Shown: positions 1 through 7,932 of the stretch, one piece after another | How the letters are laid out: each line of letters starts with the position of its first letter | Numbering within the stretch: position 1 is the first letter of the stretch | Origin: Chitinophagales bacterium | GTDB lineage: Bacteria; Bacteroidota; Bacteroidia; Chitinophagales; Chitinophagaceae | Direction of reading: 5' to 3' | Assembly (NCBI GenBank): GCA_020636505.1 | Contig: JACJXR010000005.1 | Location: 186,001 to 250,000 of the forward strand | DNA: 64,000 nucleotides | Notes under the pieces: generated by a model | Database searches by the model: none | What the model was told of the DNA's origin: nothing | Seen by the model: only the letters and a program-made list of their open reading frames with translations | Translations under genes and position numbers: made by a program

Positions 1-942
1 CTGCTTTTTCTGTATGTAATTTCAGCAATCCTATTTTGGGGGTTCAGTCTCGACAAACACAGCCAAACCATATACGAACTGGAGTATGCCACACTGATAT
101 CCGAAGTGGACAGCGCAAACAATCCTGCACATTTCGAAGCACGCAAAACCGCCATCGAAGAAAAGCGCATCAGCAGAACCAAACAGTATAAGGGTGAAGG
201 TTCCACCTTTTTACTCATCATCGTCATAGGTGCTTTGGTGGTGTACTCATCTTTCAGGCGCAGTGTAAGGTTGTCCAAACAACAAAACAACTTCATGCTC
301 TCGGTAACACATGAATTGAAATCGCCCATCGCGGGTATGAAGTTGAACCTGCAAACATTGGAACGACACAACCTTGACGAAGAGAAGAAAGATATGTTGG
401 TGGCACGATGCATCAATGAAGCCAACCGCCTGAACGACCTATGTAGCAATATGCTTTTAGCCTCGCAAATGGAAGGTCGGCAGTACAAACCGACAAAGGA
501 AAAACTAAGCTTTACGGAACTGCTTGAAGACAGCCTTAAGGACTATTCCAACAGATATGCCGACCGTATAGTGGCGGGCGACTTGGAAGAGTTGAATGTA
601 ACAGGAGATAAAGTATTACTGTCATTGGCCATCAACAACCTTTTGGAGAATGCCATAAAATATACTCCGGTAGATAAGCCTGTCACCATTGCATTGATAC
701 AAAAGCACAATACGGCTTGTTTGCAAATAGCGGACAACGGGCCCGGCATACCCGACGATGAAAAGGATAAAATATTCAAGAAGTTTTATCGTGTTGGTAA
801 TGAAGAGACCAGAAAAACCAAAGGGACAGGGCTCGGCCTATATCTGACAGCAAAGATCGTGAAGCAACACAAGGGTAAGATACATGTGAAAGACAATGTT
901 CCGAACGGGGCTACTTTTGAGGTGTGTCTGCCTCTGTCTTAG
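1..942 (+). CDS. Sensor histidine kinase, C-terminal part (5' end outside window)
   Basis: The reading frame is open from base 1, so the N-terminus lies outside the window; the GTG at 106 is not the real start. A membrane segment (about codons 70-83) follows a charged stretch expected to be extracytoplasmic. Next come the HisKA dimerisation domain with the phospho-acceptor in THELKSP (His codon 310-312) and a HATPase domain with the N-box INNLLENAIKY, the G1 box DNGPG and the G2 box GTGLGL. All catalytic boxes look intact, so this should be an active membrane-bound kinase. Its response regulator is not in the window and probably lies upstream. The last 32 bases overlap the 3' end of rnhB on the other strand. 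Confidence 0.93.
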   Translation: MLFLYVISAILFWGFSLDKHSQTIYELEYATLISEVDSANNPAHFEARKTAIEEKRISRTKQYKGEGSTFLLIIVIGALVVYSSFRRSVRLSKQQNNFMLSVTHELKSPIAGMKLNLQTLERHNLDEEKKDMLVARCINEANRLNDLCSNMLLASQMEGRQYKPTKEKLSFTELLEDSLKDYSNRYADRIVAGDLEELNVTGDKVLLSLAINNLLENAIKYTPVDKPVTIALIQKHNTACLQIADNGPGIPDDEKDKIFKKFYRVGNEETRKTKGTGLGLYLTAKIVKQHKGKIHVKDNVPNGATFEVCLPLS

Positions 943-1525
943 CATCCACTTCTTTCCACTTAAAGGTCTTTCTGTGAAATGGTGACACACCATGTGCCAT
1001 CATTTGCCTCCTATGCAGAATGGTGCCATAACCTTTGTTCTTATCCCATCCGTAATGAGGATAACGACTATGTAGATCCATCATATATTCATCACGATGT
1101 GTTTTTGCCAATATGCTTGCGGCCGCTATCGACATATACTTACCATCGCCTTTTACAATACATTGATGCGGTATGCCCAAATAGGCGGGGAATCTATTTC
1201 CGTCTATTAGCAAGAGTTCGGGACGAACCTTCAAACCATCTATGGCTGTATGCATGGCTTTGAAAGATGCTTTCAGAATATTTATCTCGTCTATCTCTTC
1301 ATGCGTACACATAGCTACTTGCCAAGCAAGGGCTTCCTTTTCTATTATGGGTCTTAGCGCATCCCTATCTACTTCTGACAACTGTTTGCTGTCGTTCAAC
1401 AATTCGTTGGAAAAACCTTGTGGCAATATGACTGCTGCAGCAAAGACAGGCCCAGCAAGACAGCCTCTGCCCGCCTCATCGCAACCGGCTTCCACCAATC
1501 CTTCTTTGAAGTATGCTGCCAACAT
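911..1525 (-). CDS. rnhB: Ribonuclease HII
   Basis: This enzyme nicks RNA-DNA hybrids and removes single ribonucleotides misincorporated in DNA. The signature CDEAGRG near residues 15-21 supplies the first two catalytic acids (D16, E17). The further family motifs LLIDGN and AAASILAKTHRDE follow in order. The length of about 204 aa is normal for RNase HII. I take the ATG at 1525 as the start. The frame stays open to a TTG at 1561, but that extension runs into the terminator hairpin of the upstream gene and adds only a hydrophobic stretch of about 12 residues. The 3' end overlaps the histidine kinase by 32 bp on the opposite strand, with no separate terminator between them. Confidence 0.95.
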   Translation of the reverse strand: MLAAYFKEGLVEAGCDEAGRGCLAGPVFAAAVILPQGFSNELLNDSKQLSEVDRDALRPIIEKEALAWQVAMCTHEEIDEINILKASFKAMHTAIDGLKVRPELLLIDGNRFPAYLGIPHQCIVKGDGKYMSIAAASILAKTHRDEYMMDLHSRYPHYGWDKNKGYGTILHRRQMMAHGVSPFHRKTFKWKEVDAKTEADTPQK

Positions 1526-1543
1526 CGTGTACAAGATAAGCAG

Positions 1544-1580
1544 AAAACAAAAGCCGCTCAACAGAGCGGCCTTTTGTTTT
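1544..1580 (-). terminator. Rho-independent terminator, probably bidirectional
   Basis: A GC-rich stem GCCGCTC/GAGCGGC closes on a 4-nt loop and continues into matching A-rich and T-rich arms, with a single bulged base. On the minus strand it lies 17 bases after the stop of the lipoprotein gene at 1597 and ends in a TTTTGTTTT tract. It therefore most likely ends that transcript before rnhB. Confidence 0.85.
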
Positions 1581-1596
1581 GAATATCAATTATGTT

Positions 1597-2424
1597 CTAT
1601 TGTGCAGGTAACGGCTCTTCGAGCGCTGTGGTAAATTGACGGGTAACCTTGGTCATCGGTCCGTCTATAGGATTACCGTCTGCATCTTTCAATGTAAGAG
1701 TTATCTCAGGATTGCCGGTCGGCACATTGCGTAAGAAGTACGACTGCCATTCGTTTATCACCATCGTAGTATCCACTCCATTGGCCTTTATTTCAGCCAA
1801 AATGCTGTTGCCACCGTCGCTTATCTCCGTATTCCACAAGAAGAAGTCGAACAACAGCTTATCCGTGTTGGCTTGCCCTATATACTCTCCCTTAGGTCGG
1901 CTGTAGAATACCATCGGAGTTGTGGGGTCATCCAACTTTATATACTTACCGTTCTCATCCACTTTGAAGTGCAAAACCTCGCTTGCACCCTTACTCTTCA
2001 CAGATTCGTGATAAGAGCGGGACAAGAATACCAGCAAATAGTGTTCACTGTTCTTAGGTACGGACACTTCATGTTTAGGCTCGTAAAGTGCCGCATATGG
2101 CTCGTTGTCAAGAATAAAGTGTATGTGTTGCCCCTTGTCTGAATTGGAACACATTTTTGCGTCAGCATCGCTCGTCTGATTCATCAATTCATAGTTCTTC
2201 ACATCGAAAGAAAAAACAAGCTTAACATTATCGCCGTCAGGAGTGGCTTTTACGTCTCCGATTGCTATGCTTGCACCCTCAAACTCAGGAGAGCCGCCTA
2301 CGGCACTTAACTCTATCGGTGCTTGTTTAACCACAGTTTCTTCTTCCGTTGCTGCTTCGCCGCCATCGTTACATGATGTGGCGAACAATATTACTCCCAG
2401 TCCCAAATAATATAAATGTTTCAT
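1597..2424 (-). CDS. Uncharacterised lipoprotein
   Basis: The 275-aa product has a type II signal peptide. A hydrophobic stretch ends in the lipobox FATSC with Cys18 as the lipidation site, followed by an Asp/Gly/Glu-rich linker typical of exported Bacteroidota lipoproteins. The body appears to be beta-rich. It contains a KGQHIHFILDN segment in the middle that recalls small DUF4399-like His-containing domains, but I would not assign that family on this alone. There is no recognised catalytic motif. It is a single-gene unit: a terminator follows it, and a TAnnTTTG-like box lies 28 bases before its start. The function is unknown, probably periplasmic or outer-membrane. Confidence 0.8.
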   Translation of the reverse strand: MKHLYYLGLGVILFATSCNDGGEAATEEETVVKQAPIELSAVGGSPEFEGASIAIGDVKATPDGDNVKLVFSFDVKNYELMNQTSDADAKMCSNSDKGQHIHFILDNEPYAALYEPKHEVSVPKNSEHYLLVFLSRSYHESVKSKGASEVLHFKVDENGKYIKLDDPTTPMVFYSRPKGEYIGQANTDKLLFDFFLWNTEISDGGNSILAEIKANGVDTTMVINEWQSYFLRNVPTGNPEITLTLKDADGNPIDGPMTKVTRQFTTALEEPLPAQ

Positions 2425-2451
2425 TCTGTATCGGTTTTTGATGATGTATTA

Positions 2452-2459
2452 CAAATCTA
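2452..2459 (-). promoter_or_regulatory. Candidate -7 box (TAGATTTG) of the lipoprotein gene
   Basis: The minus strand reads TAGATTTG, an exact match to the Bacteroidota -7 consensus TAnnTTTG. It lies 28 bases upstream of the ATG at 2424. I saw no clear TTTG -33 element at the expected distance. Confidence 0.35.
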
Positions 2460-2537
2460 AGGCTATATAATGAGGCTGCCTGCCCATTTTCAGAAAATTT
2501 TAAGTAATTAGTAACTATATATGCAACACTCAACTAT

Positions 2538-2545
2538 TACATTTG
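2538..2545 (+). promoter_or_regulatory. Candidate -7 box (TACATTTG) of the Bat group
   Basis: An exact TAnnTTTG match lies 74 bases upstream of the DUF58 start. No TTTG is visible 19-21 bases upstream, so support comes from the -7 box alone. It is divergent from the lipoprotein promoter within a 195-bp intergenic region. Confidence 0.35.
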
Positions 2546-2619
2546 TTTGACTGAATATTAATATTATATATACAAGTCATTGAGCAAATGCTTTTTGACT
2601 TTTTCCATTTGAAAAAACC

Positions 2620-3489
2620 ATGCTGACCACATCGGAAATACTGAAACGGGTTAGACGAATAGAGATAAAAACGAGGGGACTGAGCAACCACATATTTGCG
2701 GGCGAGTATCACTCTGCCTTTAAAGGTCGTGGTATGTCGTTCAGTGAGGTACGCGAGTATCAACATGGTGACGATGTGAAGAACATCGACTGGAATGTTA
2801 CCGCAAGATTTTCCACCCCTTTTGTAAAAGTGTTTGAAGAAGAGCGCGAGCTGATACTGATGCTGTTGGTGGATGTGAGTGGTAGCTCCATGTTCGGTAC
2901 TCAAGAAAGGTTGAAAAGAGAACTGATAACAGAGATAAGCGCTGTACTGTCTTTCTCCGCTGCCACTAACAACGATAAAGTGGGTGTGATATTCTACAGC
3001 GACAAAGTGGAGAAGTTCATACCACCGAAGAAGGGACGCTCGCATATACTCCGCATCATACGTGAGTTGATAGCACTGGAGCCCAACCAAAAAGGTGGGA
3101 CCAATGTGGCTGCTGCACTTGAATATTTGAATCAAGTACAAAAGAAAAAGGCCATCACTTTTGTTATGAGCGACTTCATCAGCGAACCATACGAAAAGCC
3201 TTTGCAGTTGGCTGCACGCAGACACGACCTTGTGGGCATACAAGTATATGACCGATATGATCGTGAGTTGCCTGATGCGGGGCTGGTACAGGTGATGGAT
3301 GCTGAAACCAAACAAACTGCTTGGTTGGATACAAGCGATAAAGGGTTGCGCTACAATTACACCAAGCGTTTCGAACAGCATAAAAAATATTGCGAACAGG
3401 CTTTCAGAAAATGCGGTGCATCATTATTGAGCATACGCACCAACGATGATTATGTAAAAGCATTGCAAGGCTTCTTCAAAGCCCGTTAA
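2620..3489 (+). CDS. DUF58-domain protein of the Bat group
   Basis: The 289-aa cytoplasmic protein carries the DUF58 hallmark near residues 38-65 (GRGMSFSEVREY, then GDDVKNIDWNVTAR). A degenerate von Willebrand A fold with LLVDVSGSS follows at about residues 85-93. In Bacteroidota such proteins are encoded between the MoxR AAA ATPase and BatA, and the group has been linked to stress and oxygen tolerance. Here the next two genes are BatD-like and BatA (3-bp gap, then a 4-bp ATGA overlap), so the three are surely co-transcribed. MoxR is not upstream: the neighbour there is a divergent lipoprotein gene. Confidence 0.9.
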   Translation: MLTTSEILKRVRRIEIKTRGLSNHIFAGEYHSAFKGRGMSFSEVREYQHGDDVKNIDWNVTARFSTPFVKVFEEERELILMLLVDVSGSSMFGTQERLKRELITEISAVLSFSAATNNDKVGVIFYSDKVEKFIPPKKGRSHILRIIRELIALEPNQKGGTNVAAALEYLNQVQKKKAITFVMSDFISEPYEKPLQLAARRHDLVGIQVYDRYDRELPDAGLVQVMDAETKQTAWLDTSDKGLRYNYTKRFEQHKKYCEQAFRKCGASLLSIRTNDDYVKALQGFFKAR

Positions 3490-3492
3490 ACA

Positions 3493-4440
3493 ATGAGCAA
3501 AACGAAAAATACATACCTCCTATTTCTGCCGGCTGCATTGTTGCTGGCCAACTTAACGTATGCGCAGCCGAAGATAGATGCCAAAATAGACAGTAAGCAA
3601 ATAATCATAGGCGACCAGGCAAGGCTTTTCATCGAGGCGAAACCGGATAAGAACGAGCGACTGATATGGGCTGTGATACCTGATACTTTCGATAACCTCG
3701 AAGTTGTAGAGAAAGGTAAAATAGATACACTCAACGAGAATGGTATTGTCAGTTACAAACAAAGGTTACTCATCACAGGTTGGGATTCGGGTATGTACCG
3801 CATACCGCCATTAGAGTTCACATCGGTACCAAAAAGCGGAGCACCCTATAAAGTAGCGACGGACTCGTTCAACATATTGGTGCAAACCGTACCTGTTGAT
3901 ACAGCCCAACCTTTCAAGCCTATCACTGATATACTTCAAGTAAAAACCACTTGGCGCGATTATATATGGTACATCATAGGTGGCTTGATAGCCATCGGCC
4001 TTGTTGTATTCGTGATATACTATTTCAGAAAAAACAAAAAAGAAGTAGCGCCTGCCTATAAGCCAAAGGCTCCTGTGGAAACACCTTTTCAAAAAGCCTT
4101 ACGTATGTTGGAAGAGCTGGACAAAAAACAGCTTTGGCAAACCGATCATGTGAAACAATACTACACAGAACTGACGGATATACTCCGCGTATACATAGAG
4201 GAGCGTTTCCGAACACCTGCCATGGAGTTGACTTCCGATGAGTTGCTGCTTATCGTAAGCAGACACAGGGAAATGGCAAGATATAAAGAGGGTTTGGCAA
4301 CTGTATTGCATACAGCGGATATGGCCAAGTTTGCAAAGGCGCAACCTTTGCCGCAAGAGCATATCAATGTCTTCGATGAAACAAAACAATTCGTACAAAA
4401 AACAAAACCGGTAGAACAACCAACGAACGAGCAAGCATGA
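3493..4440 (+). CDS. BatD-like membrane protein
   Basis: The 315-aa product has a signal peptide (about residues 1-24, ending TYAQP), then an extracytoplasmic beta-rich domain of about 130 residues and one membrane helix around residues 155-175 (YIWYIIGGLIAIGLVVF). The cytoplasmic tail contains an ILRVYIEERFRTPAMELTSDEL segment, a feature I associate with BatD/DUF4381-type proteins of Bat operons. It is short compared with full BatD proteins and looks like the single-repeat form. It sits between DUF58 and BatA, so a role in a membrane complex with those VWA proteins is inferred. Confidence 0.75.
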   Translation: MSKTKNTYLLFLPAALLLANLTYAQPKIDAKIDSKQIIIGDQARLFIEAKPDKNERLIWAVIPDTFDNLEVVEKGKIDTLNENGIVSYKQRLLITGWDSGMYRIPPLEFTSVPKSGAPYKVATDSFNILVQTVPVDTAQPFKPITDILQVKTTWRDYIWYIIGGLIAIGLVVFVIYYFRKNKKEVAPAYKPKAPVETPFQKALRMLEELDKKQLWQTDHVKQYYTELTDILRVYIEERFRTPAMELTSDELLLIVSRHREMARYKEGLATVLHTADMAKFAKAQPLPQEHINVFDETKQFVQKTKPVEQPTNEQA

Positions 4441-5447
4441 GCGCACTGATGGATTGGGAACATATGAGCTTTTTACACCCGTGGTTTTTCGGGCTGCTAC
4501 TGCTAATACCTGTAATAATATGGTGGCAGTACCGCAAGAAAAGCCATGACCACCCATCTATAAGGCTCACTACCGTAACATCTGTGAAAGGAGTAAAACC
4601 CGGATGGAAGGTAATGCTGCGCCCAGCAATGTTTTGGCTGCGTATACTTTCATTCATATGCCTCATCATAGCATTGGCACGCCCTCAATCAAGCAGTGTA
4701 TCGGAAAGTATTGACAGTGAAGGTATAGATATAGTGATGTCGATAGACGTATCGGGAAGTATGTTGGCCGAAGACCTTCAGCCAAATCGTATCAGCGCAG
4801 CCAAAAAAGTAGCAGAGGATTTTGTTACAAGCCGACCATCCGACCGTATAGGATTGGTGATATTTGCCGGAGAAAGTTTTACGCAAGTTCCCATCACCAT
4901 TGACCATAACGTACTGAAAGAACAACTACGCGCCATAAAGAGTGGTGTACTTGAAGACGGTACGGCAATAGGTATGGGACTGGCAACAGGTGTGGATAGG
5001 CTACGCGCATCCAAAGCAAAGAGCCGTGTGCTGATATTGCTTACCGATGGCGTGAACAATACCGGACTTATCGACCCGATGACAGCCTTGGAAATAGCCA
5101 AGCGTTATAAAATACGTGTATATACCATTGGTATAGGAAGTAAAGGCCAAGCTCCATATCCGGTACAAACACCGTTCGGCACCAGTAAACAAATGATGCC
5201 GGTACAGATAGACGAAGCACTGTTGAAAAAAATAGCTACGCAAACAGGAGGTAAATACTACCGCGCCACGAGCAACTCCTCACTCAAATCAGTATACAAC
5301 GAGATAGACAAGCTGGAAAAAACCAAGATAGAAGTAAGCAGCTACAAACATTATGCGGAACTGTTTTTCCCATTTGCATTACTCGCCATCATCTTCCTGA
5401 CATTGGAAGGTGTGTTGAGGTATACAGTCTTCAAGAGTGTGACTTAA
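4437..5447 (+). CDS. batA: BatA-type von Willebrand factor A membrane protein
   Basis: The 336-aa protein has two N-terminal membrane helices (about residues 13-28 and 62-78), a VWA domain and a C-terminal helix close to the end, the usual BatA plan. The MIDAS metal site is visible as DVSGS at about residue 103, followed by LLTDGVNN near 200, so metal-dependent ligand binding should be intact. The ATG overlaps the stop of the BatD-like gene in ATGA. No BatB, BatC or full BatD follows: the gene ends with a 4-bp convergent overlap on the next gene. This leaves a reduced Bat group. Confidence 0.9.
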   Translation: MSALMDWEHMSFLHPWFFGLLLLIPVIIWWQYRKKSHDHPSIRLTTVTSVKGVKPGWKVMLRPAMFWLRILSFICLIIALARPQSSSVSESIDSEGIDIVMSIDVSGSMLAEDLQPNRISAAKKVAEDFVTSRPSDRIGLVIFAGESFTQVPITIDHNVLKEQLRAIKSGVLEDGTAIGMGLATGVDRLRASKAKSRVLILLTDGVNNTGLIDPMTALEIAKRYKIRVYTIGIGSKGQAPYPVQTPFGTSKQMMPVQIDEALLKKIATQTGGKYYRATSNSSLKSVYNEIDKLEKTKIEVSSYKHYAELFFPFALLAIIFLTLEGVLRYTVFKSVT

Positions 5448-6565
5448 AACATCTTGATAAAGCAGCGCTTGCGTTTGTGTTGGATGTGGTCGTAGTTTTT
5501 CCAGTGGCTGATGGCCTTCTCATTGGTTTCAATAATACCTGTTGTTTCCACCTCACGCACACCATGTTGTATCATCACCTTTTGCAATTCTGTGATAAGT
5601 ATGGCACTCACACCTTTCGCTTGCCAGTCGGGATGGATGGCTGTCAACAACAGGTCTACTACCTTAGGCTTTTTCAAAGCCTGCATAATATGATACCATC
5701 CGAATGGGAACAGCTTACCCCTTGCTTTTTGCATCGCTTCGCTTAGCGATGGCAGACTGATGATAAAACCTATCAAGTCGCCATTTTCATCTTCTATCAG
5801 CTTTACAAATTTGGGGTTGACAATACTGAAATATTTATCAAAGTAGAATTTAGATACCTCTTCACTCATCGGCACAAAACTGAACAGATCGGCAAATGCA
5901 CTGTTCAACAAACCGAAGACTTTATCGCCATAAGGCTTCATCTCCACTTGAGTGTTGAAGTGTTTTACTTTCAGCTTATAGCGAGCCTGAATCATGTCGT
6001 TCAGCTTCAACGCCTTTTCAGGAACAGACTCTGCCAACTTGAGCCTAAACTCCACCCAATCCATTTCTTTACCGTAACCTGCGGCTTCGAAATGCTCTTT
6101 GTAATATGGCAGATGATATTCCGATGCTATGGATGGCAAATGGTCGAAACCTTCTATCAATACCGCCTGATGGTCGAGGTTGGTAAATCCCAACGGACCA
6201 TGAACACCTTTCATGCCATGTTCTTTCGCCCAAGCTTCAACGGTATCAAACAGTGCCTTACTCACCTCTTTGTCGTCCACAAACTCCATACGACTCAGAC
6301 GGCACATCTGTTGTCCCATCTTTTCGTTGTAAGCGGGATTGACTATGGCTCCAGCCCTACCAACTACCTTACCGTCTTTTACAGCCAACCAAAATTGGGA
6401 TGTACACTCCTTCATTGCAGGGTTCGTACTTGGCTGCAGCGCCTTCAGCTCGTCCTTCTTTATCGGTGGAACCCAATACGAATTGTTACTGTATAGGTCG
6501 TAAGGTAATTGTACAAATTTCTTCAAGTCACTTACCGTGTTACAAGGCTGTATTGTTACTGACAT
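5444..6565 (-). CDS. GNAT-like N-acetyltransferase, uncharacterised
   Basis: The 373-aa protein looks like two GNAT-like halves. The N-terminal half has a QFWLAVKDGKVVGRAGAI strand pattern and a VHGPLGFTN loop. The C-terminal half has a GDLIGFIISLPS strand and a DWQAKGVSAILITEL acetyl-CoA-binding-like helix. Proteins of this length and pattern are widespread in Bacteroidota as functionally unassigned acyltransferases. The substrate is unknown. Its stop overlaps the batA stop by 4 bp on the opposite strand. Confidence 0.75.
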   Translation of the reverse strand: MSVTIQPCNTVSDLKKFVQLPYDLYSNNSYWVPPIKKDELKALQPSTNPAMKECTSQFWLAVKDGKVVGRAGAIVNPAYNEKMGQQMCRLSRMEFVDDKEVSKALFDTVEAWAKEHGMKGVHGPLGFTNLDHQAVLIEGFDHLPSIASEYHLPYYKEHFEAAGYGKEMDWVEFRLKLAESVPEKALKLNDMIQARYKLKVKHFNTQVEMKPYGDKVFGLLNSAFADLFSFVPMSEEVSKFYFDKYFSIVNPKFVKLIEDENGDLIGFIISLPSLSEAMQKARGKLFPFGWYHIMQALKKPKVVDLLLTAIHPDWQAKGVSAILITELQKVMIQHGVREVETTGIIETNEKAISHWKNYDHIQHKRKRCFIKMF

Positions 6566-6664
6566 GCATCTATTCGTTTGGGAAAGGCAAGATATAAATT
6601 TTTTAGGGGCTAATGGTGCATTTCAAGGATATAGTTCAACGTATATTATTTTACCTTTAATAAT

Positions 6665-7318
6665 ATGAAAGTCATTATCACGGGTAGCACCGGCATGGTG
6701 GGCAAGGGCGTATTGTTGGAATGTTTGGAACACCCCGATATAGAGCAAATATTGGTTGTGAACAGAAGCAGTTCCGGCATGCAACATCCGAAGCTCAAAG
6801 AAATATTGCATAAAGACTTCTTTGACCTGTCGGCGATTAAGGAAGAGCTACAAGGATATGACGCCTGTTTCTTTTGCTTGGGTGTATCCGCTGCGGGTAT
6901 GAGTGAAGAGAAATACAACCATATGACTTACGACCTGACAATACATTTTGCAGAAACCGTGGTCAATCCAAACATGACTTTCATATATGTATCCGGTACA
7001 GGAACAGACAGCACCGAACAAGGACGAATGATGTGGGCAAGAGTAAAAGGAAAAACTGAGAATGCATTATTAAAGATGCCGTTCAAAGCTGCATACATGT
7101 TCCGCCCGGGTATAATACTACCTAAGAAAGGTGTGAAATCAAAAACAGGGTTGTACAATTTCTTTTACGTGCTGTTCCGACCACTCTACCCGCTAATGGC
7201 TATGTTACCATCTGTAACCAATACCATAAAAGTGGGTAAGGCCATGATAAATGTCGCCCTAAATGGCAGTGATAAAACACACTTGGAAAACAAAGACATC
7301 AATGAGTTGGCCAAATAG
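6665..7318 (+). CDS. Atypical SDR / NAD(P)-binding protein
   Basis: The 217-aa protein begins with a Rossmann fold carrying GSTGMVGKG at residues 7-15. It lacks the usual SDR YxxxK: the matching place reads MMWARVKGKTE, so Trp stands where Tyr is expected (WxxxK). That pattern is known to me from HTATIP2/SDR_a5-like proteins. It may bind a dinucleotide without classical dehydrogenase activity. The gap to the next gene is 6 bp, so the two are likely one operon. The ATG at 6665 is preceded by an A/T-rich leader with TACCTTTA, a near match to the -7 box. Confidence 0.8.
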   Translation: MKVIITGSTGMVGKGVLLECLEHPDIEQILVVNRSSSGMQHPKLKEILHKDFFDLSAIKEELQGYDACFFCLGVSAAGMSEEKYNHMTYDLTIHFAETVVNPNMTFIYVSGTGTDSTEQGRMMWARVKGKTENALLKMPFKAAYMFRPGIILPKKGVKSKTGLYNFFYVLFRPLYPLMAMLPSVTNTIKVGKAMINVALNGSDKTHLENKDINELAK

Positions 7319-7324
7319 ACCCAT

Positions 7325-7930
7325 ATGAAATACTACATAACTCTAATGCTGTTGTCAACAGCACTACTAAGCAAAGCACAAAGTCTCTACCCTGGCGACT
7401 TCATTAAAATACTCTCATGCGAAACAAATGATACCTGCTTTGGCAAGCTGATAGGAAATGCGGGATATGAATTGAACGAACATACAATAAGTACCAATGC
7501 TCCTACACTATGGGCATCTATACCCGACACTGTTTTCTTAAACGAATGTAGCGGTAAGTTCATGCATTACTATTACAAGAGCCGCTATATGTATAAGGTA
7601 GGGATTGGTGGCAGATGGCGTACAGAGGATATGTTCTTCTACGATTTTTGCGAAGAGATGAGACAACTGACCTTTTTTACAAGTATTACCATGTACTTCG
7701 AATTGTATATAGAAAAGGCATTGAACATGGGTTTTGTGGAAGACACTTCTGCCAATCTATTCAAATACCGACAGGAAGAAAGACAATTTACATACACAAA
7801 TAACGGTACCGCATACCGACTGTATACAGAACCTTACGATCAAAACGAAGACGGTAGAATGAAAGATGGTATAAACGTATATAAACTACAACGCTATCGC
7901 ATCAGGATGAAGGCGAGAAAGGTGGAGTGA
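7325..7930 (+). CDS. Small secreted protein of unknown function
   Basis: The 201-aa product has a clear signal peptide (MKYYITLMLLSTALLSKAQ, cleavage after residue 19). The mature part has three or four cysteines in its first half (SCETNDTCFG, LNECSG, YDFCEE) and many aromatic residues. I do not recognise a family. It is probably co-transcribed with the SDR-like gene 6 bp upstream. Its stop lies 2 bp from the uvrB stop on the other strand, with no separate terminator visible. Confidence 0.7.
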   Translation: MKYYITLMLLSTALLSKAQSLYPGDFIKILSCETNDTCFGKLIGNAGYELNEHTISTNAPTLWASIPDTVFLNECSGKFMHYYYKSRYMYKVGIGGRWRTEDMFFYDFCEEMRQLTFFTSITMYFELYIEKALNMGFVEDTSANLFKYRQEERQFTYTNNGTAYRLYTEPYDQNEDGRMKDGINVYKLQRYRIRMKARKVE

Positions 7931-7932
7931 CA

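Noticed and set aside
1526..1561. TTG start at 1561 for rnhB
   Set aside because: It would place the N-terminus inside the terminator of the upstream gene and add a hydrophobic stretch not expected in RNase HII.
979..1634. Two plus-strand open frames across rnhB
   Set aside because: They are antisense to RNase HII and one runs through its terminator hairpin. No domain is seen.
2530..3381. 283-codon open frame on the minus strand
   Set aside because: It lies antisense to the DUF58 gene, has no recognisable domain and an unnatural composition rich in Cys, His, Tyr and Phe. It is a shadow frame.
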